A stretch of DNA of 5,457 bases from an uncultured Neomegalonema sp. (lineage in GTDB: Bacteria > Pseudomonadota > Alphaproteobacteria > Rhodobacterales > Rhodobacteraceae). Below, piece after piece: positions 1 through 5,457 of the stretch. Position numbers and translations under genes: made by a program. The notes under the pieces were generated by a model. It did not search any database, was not told the DNA's origin, and worked only from the letters and a program-made list of their open reading frames with translations. Position 1 is the first letter of the stretch; each line of letters begins with the position of its first letter. Location of the stretch: the NCBI GenBank assembly GCA_937958345.1, contig CALGNW010000036.1:1-5457 (forward strand). The letters run 5' to 3'.

Positions 1-1929
1 GCGGATGCGGGCGCGCCGCATGTTCGGATGGCGGACGAGGCCGTTCATATCGGACCGCCCGCCGCCGCAGACAGTTATCTGGTAATGGACAAGATTCTCG
101 ACGCCATTCATCAGACCGGCGCACAGGCCGTTCATCCCGGATATGGCTTTTTGTCCGAAAACGCCGCCTTTGCCGAGGCGCTGGAGGCCGCAGGCGTCGC
201 CTTTATAGGACCGGGAAAACGGGCCATCGAAGCGATGGGCGACAAGATCACCTCGAAAAAACTGGCTGATGAGGCCGGTGTTTCGACCGTGCCGGGGCAT
301 ATGGGCCTGATCGAAGATGCCGAGGAGGCCGTCAAGATCGCCACTCAGATCGGTTATCCGGTGATGATCAAGGCGTCGGCGGGCGGCGGCGGCAAGGGTA
401 TGCGCATCGCGTGGAATGACGACGAGGCCCGCGAGGGCTTCGCGCTGTCCCGTTCCGAGGCGCGCTCGTCCTTTGGCGACGAGCGTATTTTTATCGAGAA
501 ATTCGTCCAAAAGCCCCGCCATATCGAAATTCAGGTCTTGGGCGACAAGCACGGCAACACGATCTACCTCGGCGAACGCGAGTGCTCGATTCAACGTCGT
601 CACCAGAAAGTGATCGAGGAGGCGCCGTCCCCGTTTCTGGACGATGCGACGCGCAAGGCGATGGGCGAGCAATCCGTCGCGCTGGCCAGGGCGGTCGATT
701 ATTCGTCTGCGGGCACGGTCGAGTTTATCGTCGATCCGGACCGCAACTTCTATTTCCTCGAAATGAACACGCGCCTGCAGGTCGAGCATCCCGTCACCGA
801 ACTGATTACGGGTATTGATCTGGTCGAACAGATGATCCGCATTGCTTACGGCGAGCATCTCAAGATCAATCAGGACGAGGTGAAGCTGAACGGCTGGGCG
901 ATCGAAAGCCGTCTCTATGCCGAGGATCCGTATCGCAACTTTCTGCCCTCAATCGGTCGTCTCAGCCGCTATCGCCCGCCTGTCGAAAGCGCGACGGCAG
1001 CCGCCGTGGTACGCAACGATACCGGCGTCGAAGAGGGCGGCGAAATTTCGATGTACTACGATCCGATGATTGCCAAACTGTGCACTTGGGCCGGCGGAGA
1101 GGGCCACGCCGCGCGATCCGCCGCGATTGGCGGTATGCAGGATGCGCTTGACGGTTTTGAACTCGAAGGCATCGGCCACAACATCCCGTTCCTGCAGGCG
1201 GTGATGAACCATCCCCTGTTCCGTTCGGGCGATATTTCAACGGCCTTCATTGCCGAAGAATATCCTGACGGCTTCGAGGGCGCATCGCTGGGCGAGGCCG
1301 AGATTGAACGCGCTGCTGCGCTGGCGACGGTCGCGCATGTTATCTCTGAAAGCCGAAATGCCCGTATCTCGGGCACGTTGTCGAACCATCCGCGCGAGAT
1401 CGGCACGAAATGGGTCGCCATGATCGACGATCCTGTCTCGGGAAAATCATCCCATGGTGTTTCGGCGCTGTGGGTTGAGGGCGCGGCAGAGGTCTCTCTG
1501 GAGGGCGGAGAGCGTTGGCGCGTAGAGACGGACTGGACGCCGGGCCAAACCCTGATGCAGGCGTCGATTGACGGCGTGCCGACTGTGCTGAAACTGTCAC
1601 CGCTTGCCGATGGCTGGCGGGTGCGCTGGCGCGGTGCGGATCTGAAGATTGCCGTGCGCTCGCCCCGTGCCGCCGAACTGGCGGCGCTTATGCCCGTCAA
1701 ATTGCCGCCCGATACGTCGAAGTTCCTGCTGTGCCCGATGCCCGGTCTTGTCGTGAACATCAACGTCAAAGAGGGCGACGAAGTGCAGGAGGGACAGGCG
1801 CTGGCAACGGTCGAAGCGATGAAAATGGAGAACGTGCTGCGGGCCGAACGTCAGGGCGTCGTCGCGTCGGTAAAGGCCGCACCCGGCGACAGCCTCGCAG
1901 TTGACGAAGTGATTATCGAGTTCGCATGA
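1..1929 (+). CDS. pccA: Propionyl-CoA carboxylase, biotin-containing alpha subunit (5' end cut by window)
   Basis: Biotin-dependent acyl-CoA carboxylase alpha subunit; with the PccB subunit it makes methylmalonyl-CoA from propionyl-CoA, bicarbonate and ATP in the cytoplasm. The frame is open from base 1 (642 codons); the first visible ATG (base 28) is internal, because ADAGAPHVR before it matches the usual run into MADEAVHIGP. About 35-40 N-terminal residues are missing. Visible biotin carboxylase motifs: HPGYGFLSEN (133-162), the ATP-grasp glycine loop KASAGGGGKG (370-399), GERECSIQRRHQK (571-609) and EMNTRLQVEHPVTE (760-801). A middle BT-type linker region (about 1380-1710) leads to a biotinyl domain with CPMPG and EAMKMEN; the biotinylated lysine is at 1822-1824, 34 residues before the end, the normal spacing. 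The BT region and the PPDTSKFLLCPMPG junction favour PccA over AccC or methylcrotonyl-CoA carboxylase. All catalytic motifs look intact. Substrate choice is set by the beta subunit, which is not in view. Confidence 0.96.
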   Translation, partial: ADAGAPHVRMADEAVHIGPPAAADSYLVMDKILDAIHQTGAQAVHPGYGFLSENAAFAEALEAAGVAFIGPGKRAIEAMGDKITSKKLADEAGVSTVPGHMGLIEDAEEAVKIATQIGYPVMIKASAGGGGKGMRIAWNDDEAREGFALSRSEARSSFGDERIFIEKFVQKPRHIEIQVLGDKHGNTIYLGERECSIQRRHQKVIEEAPSPFLDDATRKAMGEQSVALARAVDYSSAGTVEFIVDPDRNFYFLEMNTRLQVEHPVTELITGIDLVEQMIRIAYGEHLKINQDEVKLNGWAIESRLYAEDPYRNFLPSIGRLSRYRPPVESATAAAVVRNDTGVEEGGEISMYYDPMIAKLCTWAGGEGHAARSAAIGGMQDALDGFELEGIGHNIPFLQAVMNHPLFRSGDISTAFIAEEYPDGFEGASLGEAEIERAAALATVAHVISESRNARISGTLSNHPREIGTKWVAMIDDPVSGKSSHGVSALWVEGAAEVSLEGGERWRVETDWTPGQTLMQASIDGVPTVLKLSPLADGWRVRWRGADLKIAVRSPRAAELAALMPVKLPPDTSKFLLCPMPGLVVNINVKEGDEVQEGQALATVEAMKMENVLRAERQGVVASVKAAPGDSLAVDEVIIEFA

Positions 1930-2492
1930 TCCGCCGACTGCTTGTTATGACGGTGCTGTCGGCGGGGTCCGCCGCACCTGCGGCTGCGGCGGACGGATTA
2001 TTTGCGGCCGGGACGGTTCTGTGCAGCAACTTCAACCAACGCCACCGCACCTGCCGCGCCATCACCACAGTGACGGCGCTGGAGGGCGATCAGCGGTTCG
2101 CGGTCAGCCGCCGCATGGTCGCGATGCCCGAGGAAAATCTGCTGTTGGAAACCGAAGACGTTGCGCGCGTTGAGGGTAACCGTGTTTGCGCCATCGGCCC
2201 GACGGGCGAGCCGCGCATTGCGCCGGATCACTATTCCTACACGCCGGTTTTGCTGGCGGTTTACAAGGACAAGCGTGACGAAAAGCTGGCGCGCGGTGTG
2301 TGCCACGAATACCGACCGTGCGGTGCGGGCTGGGACGTCTATGTGACATATGATGATGCGCCCGAGTCGCGACTGGTGTCGTTCACCACGGTTTTCGGGC
2401 CGGATGATCCCGGTCGCTTCGGGCTCAGTTTGCGTTATCGCGAGTTCGGCATTGCCGAGCGCACGCCCTCGGACTGCGCGCCCAAACCCTGA
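1926..2492 (+). CDS. Small exported six-cysteine protein of unknown function, coupled to pccA
   Basis: A 188-residue protein I do not recognise. The N-terminus is a textbook Sec signal: RR at residues 3-4, a hydrophobic stretch LLVMTVLSAGSAAPAAAA, and a likely signal peptidase I cut after Ala22 (AAA before D23). The mature part (about 166 residues) contains six cysteines at positions 33, 43, 88, 126, 132 and 184, an even number that suggests disulfides in the periplasm. No second membrane segment and no lipobox are visible. The start ATG overlaps the pccA stop as ATGA, with no strong Shine-Dalgarno sequence before it, so translation is probably coupled to pccA and the two share a transcript. 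A secreted protein has no evident role in a cytoplasmic carboxylase, so the pairing may be only transcriptional. Gene identity is supported by the signal peptide, the tight junction, and the absence of a competing frame. Confidence 0.85.
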   Translation: MIRRLLVMTVLSAGSAAPAAAADGLFAAGTVLCSNFNQRHRTCRAITTVTALEGDQRFAVSRRMVAMPEENLLLETEDVARVEGNRVCAIGPTGEPRIAPDHYSYTPVLLAVYKDKRDEKLARGVCHEYRPCGAGWDVYVTYDDAPESRLVSFTTVFGPDDPGRFGLSLRYREFGIAERTPSDCAPKP

Positions 2493-2495
2493 TCG

Positions 2496-3440
2496 CTATT
2501 CCCACTCCATCGCTTCGAACACCCGCCCTGCGTTGCGGGTGGCGAGTTCCTCGAACGTGTCCATATGGGCATAGGGTGACTGGTCGACGTAATACGCCTC
2601 GGCCAATCCGTCACCGGCTTCGATGACTTCGGCGACTTTCTCACGCAAATAAACCAGATAGTCCCGGGTATAGCGCCTGACCTGCGCCATGTTGGTGGGA
2701 TGGCCATGGCCGGGAATGACGTAAAGGGCTTTCAGCGGCTCGAATGCCTCGTCCCAGGTTTCAATCCAACCGGATGTGTTTGTGTCCTCAAAGATCGGCG
2801 GGATGCGTTCGTGAAACGCCATGTCTCCAGCGATCACCAATCGCTGCTTGGGCAGCCAGACCTGAATATCACCGGGCGAGTGTGCAGGGCCGAGGTGCAG
2901 TGCCTTGATGGTGAATGCTCCCATTTTAATCGTTTTTTCCTCATCGAAAGTTTCCGAGGGCAGGGCAACGTCGGTCCCTTCGGCGCGCTCCTTCAGGCGT
3001 TTCTTTGCCGAATCGAGAATGTCATAACCGCGCTCCTCGAATTCGGTATGCGCATCGTCATGGGCGAGGATCGGCACGCCGAGTCCGGCCCAGTAGGAAT
3101 TGCCGAGCATGGCATGGCCCTGACCGTTCTCGTTTATCACCAGCTTTACGGGCTGGTCCGTGATGCGCCTGATTTCATCATGCAGGGCCTCGGCAAGTTT
3201 GGCCGCCCCGCCGCCGTTTACGACAACCACGCCATCGCCGGTGACGATAAAGCTCAGGTTATTATTGTGCCCCGCGTTTTCATAGGTAGAGGGGGCAGTC
3301 TGTCCGATGGACGTCCAGACATGCGGGACCACTTCAATCGGAGCCGAATAAAGCAGCGAGGCGGGATACTGGTCGGGGATCGCCTGATTGGCAGAAACGG
3401 GCGTTGTCAGCGCGAAGAAAACGGCAGCGATGCGTTTCAT
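2496..3440 (-). CDS. Exported metallo-beta-lactamase-fold protein with altered first metal motif
   Basis: A 314-residue protein of the metallo-beta-lactamase superfamily, of the branch that resembles SoxH-like and quinoprotein-relay hydrolases. Residues 1-17 form a signal peptide (MKRIAAVFFALTTPVSA, cut before N18), so it acts in the periplasm. The fold is recognisable: strand TGDGVVVVNGG (68-78), the motif-2 region VINENGQGHAMLGNSYW (101-117), GPAHSPGD (184-191), IAGDMAFHERIPP (203-215) and VIPGHGHPT (241-249). His187, Asp206 and His245 match the later metal ligands. The usual HxHxDH is replaced by NENGQGH, keeping only one histidine (His109), and the usual Asp after the first strands is Asn75. 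It may therefore bind one metal, use a different chemistry, or be non-catalytic; the substrate is unknown. The start is chosen for the signal peptide and a GAGG ribosome site 8 bases upstream. It converges with the exported gene (3 bases apart) and diverges from the flavoprotein gene. Confidence 0.92.
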   Translation of the reverse strand: MKRIAAVFFALTTPVSANQAIPDQYPASLLYSAPIEVVPHVWTSIGQTAPSTYENAGHNNNLSFIVTGDGVVVVNGGGAAKLAEALHDEIRRITDQPVKLVINENGQGHAMLGNSYWAGLGVPILAHDDAHTEFEERGYDILDSAKKRLKERAEGTDVALPSETFDEEKTIKMGAFTIKALHLGPAHSPGDIQVWLPKQRLVIAGDMAFHERIPPIFEDTNTSGWIETWDEAFEPLKALYVIPGHGHPTNMAQVRRYTRDYLVYLREKVAEVIEAGDGLAEAYYVDQSPYAHMDTFEELATRNAGRVFEAMEWE

Positions 3441-3544
3441 CAGTCGATCCTCGTCTTTATCACATTCAACAAATAAAATGTACCGGATGTCACCGCGTTC
3501 GACAATGGCTATCGGTTGCCGCTGCTCTCGGGTATAGCGGCGGA
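3441..3544. promoter_or_regulatory. Divergent intergenic region between the MBL-fold and flavoprotein genes
   Basis: These 104 bases separate two divergent starts and must carry both 5' control regions. The part nearest the MBL-fold gene (about 3455-3482) is clearly more AT-rich than its surroundings. On the minus strand two sigma70-like pairs can be drawn, both only approximate: TTGTCG (3500-3505) with TACATT (3477-3482), 17-base spacer; and GTGACA (3488-3493) with TTGAAT (3464-3469), 18-base spacer. For the plus strand I see no good -35/-10 pair. A TATAGC (3533-3538) lies 6 bases before the flavoprotein ATG, where a -10 element of a leaderless transcript would sit, but without a -35 partner. 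No clear operator palindrome is visible. Confidence 0.35.
3448..3453 (-). promoter_or_regulatory. Ribosome binding site of the metallo-beta-lactamase-fold gene
   Basis: On the minus strand this reads CGAGGA, ending 7 bases before the ATG whose first base is 3440. The GAGG core and spacing are good, and they support that ATG, which also begins a clean signal peptide. Confidence 0.6.
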
Positions 3545-4723
3545 ATGTATGACGCGATTATTATCGGGGCCGGCGCGGCGGGTATGATGTGCGGCGCGGT
3601 TGCCGGCGCACGGGGACAGCGCGTGCTGATCCTCGACCATGCGAAATCGGCAGGAGAGAAGATCCGCATTTCGGGCGGCGGGCGTTGTAACTTTACCAAT
3701 ATTCATTCCGGCCCGTCTAACTTCCTCAGCAACAACAAACACTTTTGTAAGTCCGCGCTCGCCGGATACACACCGCGCGATTTTGTCTCTTTGGTCGATT
3801 CCTACGGCATTGCGTGGCACGAAAAAACACTCGGTCAGCTTTTTTGCGACGACAGCGCCAAACAGATCATCACAATGTTGTTGGATGAATGTGCGCGGGG
3901 CGGTAACGAGCTTCGGCTGAAAACAGCGATCAGTGGTGTGGCGCGCGGTTCGGACGGTTTTGTCGTGACGACCGATGCCGGACGCTTTGAAAGCCGTGCG
4001 GTCGTTGTTGCATGCGGCGGGCCGTCGATCCCGAAAATGGGTGCCACAGGATACGGGTATCGGCTGGCCGAACAGTTCGGGTTGAATGTCATCGAGCCAC
4101 GCGCGGGCCTCGTGCCGCTGACCTTCACCGACGCGCTGAAAGAGCCTTTGCAGACTTTGTCGGGGGTCAGCGTCAATGCGGCAGTCCGCCATGGAAAGAC
4201 GGTTTTTGAAGAGGCATTGCTGTTCACCCATCGCGGTTTGTCGGGACCGGCGATCCTGCAAATATCATCCTATTGGAAGCCGGGTGACAGCATCCGTCTC
4301 GATCTCGCGCCCGGCCTCGATCCGCTGGCGGCATTGAAACAGGCGCGCAGCGAAGCGCCGAAGCAATCCCCCGCCTCGGCACTGGCGCGGGTGTTACCGC
4401 AAAAGGTTGCGGCGTTTCTGACCGACGGCGTGCCGCAGCAGCGCATTGCCGATATGAGCGACAAGGCGCTGGGCGCTATCGCTGCGGCGGTTTCTGATTG
4501 GACGGTCAAACCTGCCGGAAACGAGGGTTTCCGAACGGCAGAGGTCGCTCTTGGCGGTGTTGATACCAACGACCTGAATTCAAAGTCGATGGAGGCCAAG
4601 GCCGTGCCGGGGCTGTATTTTATCGGTGAAGTCGTTGATGTGACCGGACATCTGGGTGGCCATAATTTTCAATGGGCATGGGCCAGCGGCACGGCGTGCG
4701 GTAAGGCTTTGGCGAGCGCGTAA
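3545..4723 (+). CDS. HI0933/YhiN (BaiN/RdsA) family FAD-dependent oxidoreductase
   Basis: A full-length 392-residue cytoplasmic flavoprotein of the COG2081 family. An E. coli member, YhiN, has been reported as RdsA, which makes a dihydrouridine in 23S rRNA; another member, BaiN, was linked to bile acid reduction, so the exact role here is inferred. Visible features: the FAD dinucleotide-binding GAGAAG (residues 8-13) with Asp31 at the end of the second strand, the family signature ISGGGRCNFTN (42-52), LGQLFCDDSA (96-105), ACGGPSIPKMGATGYGY (156-172), LLFTHRGLSGPAIL (225-238) and the C-terminal FAD-binding GLYFIGEVVDVTGHLGG (356-372) followed by HNFQWAWASG. Length and motif order are normal. 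The frame stays open upstream to an ATG at 3404, but that start would overlap the divergent gene and add 47 residues before the Rossmann strand, so the ATG at 3545 is preferred. The ribosome site is weak (GCGGCGGA directly before ATG). Its stop is 11 bases from that of the converging reverse transcriptase gene. Confidence 0.94.
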   Translation: MYDAIIIGAGAAGMMCGAVAGARGQRVLILDHAKSAGEKIRISGGGRCNFTNIHSGPSNFLSNNKHFCKSALAGYTPRDFVSLVDSYGIAWHEKTLGQLFCDDSAKQIITMLLDECARGGNELRLKTAISGVARGSDGFVVTTDAGRFESRAVVVACGGPSIPKMGATGYGYRLAEQFGLNVIEPRAGLVPLTFTDALKEPLQTLSGVSVNAAVRHGKTVFEEALLFTHRGLSGPAILQISSYWKPGDSIRLDLAPGLDPLAALKQARSEAPKQSPASALARVLPQKVAAFLTDGVPQQRIADMSDKALGAIAAAVSDWTVKPAGNEGFRTAEVALGGVDTNDLNSKSMEAKAVPGLYFIGEVVDVTGHLGGHNFQWAWASGTACGKALASA

Positions 4724-4734
4724 TCTCGGCATCG

Positions 4735-5457
4735 CTATTGCCGTTTCCGCCACCACAGCAAATAAAGCACGAAACCAAGGATCAAGCCGCCCAGCGGAAG
4801 CGGTCCCAGTACCGCAATCGCGGCAAAGCTCAGCCCCAGTTTTGCAGGCCAGCCCATCGCGACCCCGCGCAATGACGGCGGGCGTGCCTCGGGGGGCGGG
4901 CTTTGCCTGCGCTGGGGGCGCGTTTGGGTATAGCCGCCTTGCGGGCGATCCTGCCTGCGCGTGTTTGGCACGAGGGATTGTTCGGGCTGTGCCGTTGTGA
5001 TTTTCGGCTTGGCGATGCGTTCCATCTTTGGCGGTGCGGCTGGTTCGGGCTTCCACCATGTGTCGGTCGGCGCTTGGCCCAATGCGGCGGCGGCGCGCAA
5101 TGACGGCTGTCTTTCCGGTCTTGCGTCCGGTGCGCCGTGCAGTTTTCGGGCCTGCGAGGTGAGTGCGGCCACGCTATCGCCATGCACCATTTCTAAAAAC
5201 TGCGCATAGCCGAGGGCGCTTGCCTTGGGCGAGCCTTTGCGGAACGGCGCGGTCGTTTTGCCTTGGGCGGTGTTGTGAAGGTGTGCGCGGAATTTGCGGC
5301 GTTCTTTGCGCGAGACGGTCAGGCCGTCATTGACAGTAATCCCTGTGACCTCCTGCCTGCCATTGCGGCGCATGACGCGGGTTTTCTCGTCATTGAGCGC
5401 GAAACCCTCATCCTCGACAATCTTCGCAACGGCCCAGATCAGCGCCTTTGTCGCGTC
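4735..5457 (-). CDS. Retron-like reverse transcriptase, C-terminal part, with Pro-rich linker and hydrophobic tail (5' end cut by window)
   Basis: The minus-strand frame is open from the right edge to the TAG at 4735-4737, 240 visible residues; the ATG at 5371-5373 is internal. Residues 1-107 read as the end of the palm and the thumb of a reverse transcriptase: GFALNDEKTRVMRR (18-31, the LNxxKT motif), GRQEVTGITVN (33-43, VTG at 5341-5349), SRKERRKFRAHLHN (49-62) and ALGYAQFLEMV (81-91), which corresponds to the short helix near the end of retron enzymes. A VTG triplet in this region is a known mark of retron reverse transcriptases. The YxDD active site lies outside the window. Residues about 109-205 form a low-complexity Pro/Arg/Gln/Ala-rich linker. 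Residues 207-236 (4750-4839) are hydrophobic, broken by GPLPLGG, and end in WWRKRQ, suggesting a membrane hairpin or single anchor. Retron RNA is normally upstream of the enzyme gene and would be off the right edge. Alternatives are another non-retron bacterial reverse transcriptase class; a group II intron enzyme is less likely because no maturase or HNH domain follows. Confidence 0.82.
   Translation of the reverse strand, partial: DATKALIWAVAKIVEDEGFALNDEKTRVMRRNGRQEVTGITVNDGLTVSRKERRKFRAHLHNTAQGKTTAPFRKGSPKASALGYAQFLEMVHGDSVAALTSQARKLHGAPDARPERQPSLRAAAALGQAPTDTWWKPEPAAPPKMERIAKPKITTAQPEQSLVPNTRRQDRPQGGYTQTRPQRRQSPPPEARPPSLRGVAMGWPAKLGLSFAAIAVLGPLPLGGLILGFVLYLLWWRKRQ

Noticed and set aside
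28..30. ATG at 28 as the true start of pccA
   Set aside because: The codons before it are open and match the family sequence leading into MADEAVHIG, and a start here would delete the first strand of the biotin carboxylase fold.
1056..1769. A 237-codon open frame on the minus strand inside pccA
   Set aside because: It lies wholly opposite conserved carboxylase coding sequence, and its product is a Ser/Arg/Pro-rich composition typical of an antisense shadow.
2700..3476. A 258-codon open frame on the plus strand opposite the MBL-fold gene
   Set aside because: It is the mirror of a gene with a clear signal peptide and family motifs; its own translation has no recognisable domain, and GC-rich codons make long antisense frames common.
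3404..3544. An upstream start at 3404 for the flavoprotein gene
   Set aside because: It would overlap the 5' end of the divergent MBL-fold gene and add 47 unrelated residues ahead of the FAD-binding strand that begins the family.
3509..4261. A 250-codon open frame on the minus strand opposite the flavoprotein gene
   Set aside because: The plus strand here encodes an intact flavoprotein with all family motifs; the antisense product has no domain or ribosome site that I can see.
4724..4734. A terminator between the flavoprotein and reverse transcriptase genes
   Set aside because: The gap is 11 bases and neither it nor its flanks form a convincing hairpin followed by a T-run.
4656..5209. Plus-strand open frames opposite the Pro-rich linker of the reverse transcriptase as possible dual coding
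   Set aside because: They start inside the flavoprotein or linker, have no ribosome sites, and are Ala/Gly/Arg-rich complements of the low-complexity linker.
5371..5373. Minus-strand ATG at 5371-5373 as the start of the last gene
   Set aside because: The frame is open to the window edge and the 28 codons before the ATG encode the conserved GFALNDEKTRV part of the reverse transcriptase, so the ATG is internal.

Overview
The window is ordinary-looking, GC-rich chromosomal DNA, most likely from an alphaproteobacterium. The carboxylase subunit reads like the Rhodobacterales type of PccA, so a Rhodobacterales-like host is my best guess; this rests on remembered family resemblance, not a search. 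There are no tRNA or rRNA genes, insertion sequences, CRISPR arrays or long repeats. Five genes fill almost all of the window, two of them cut by its edges.

Layout: (1) bases 1-1929, plus strand, the biotin-containing alpha subunit of propionyl-CoA carboxylase (pccA), lacking roughly its first 35-40 codons. (2) 1926-2492, plus strand, a small exported six-cysteine protein of unknown function, sharing a 4-base ATGA overlap with pccA and so probably co-translated. (3) 2496-3440, minus strand, a periplasmic metallo-beta-lactamase-fold protein whose first metal-binding motif is replaced by NENGQGH. (4) 3545-4723, plus strand, a flavoprotein of the HI0933/YhiN (BaiN/RdsA) family, divergent from gene 3 across a 104-base intergenic region that must hold both 5' control regions. 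(5) 4735-5457, minus strand, the C-terminal part of a reverse transcriptase with the retron-type VTG triplet, followed by a long Pro/Arg/Gln-rich linker and a hydrophobic C-terminal segment; its N-terminal half and any associated non-coding RNA lie beyond the right edge.

How the genes fit together: pccA and the small exported gene form one transcription unit, with pccA feeding propionyl-CoA into the methylmalonyl-CoA route. The other three genes show no obvious functional link to it. Genes are packed tail to tail with almost no spacing (3 bases between genes 2 and 3, 11 bases between genes 4 and 5), leaving no room for a dedicated terminator.

The most interesting item is the reverse transcriptase. 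A retron-like polymerase that ends in a proline-rich spacer and a membrane-type hydrophobic segment would be a membrane-tethered reverse transcriptase, and only part of it is visible here. The second is the metallo-beta-lactamase-fold protein that has lost most of the canonical HxHxDH ligands while keeping the later His, Asp and His positions.
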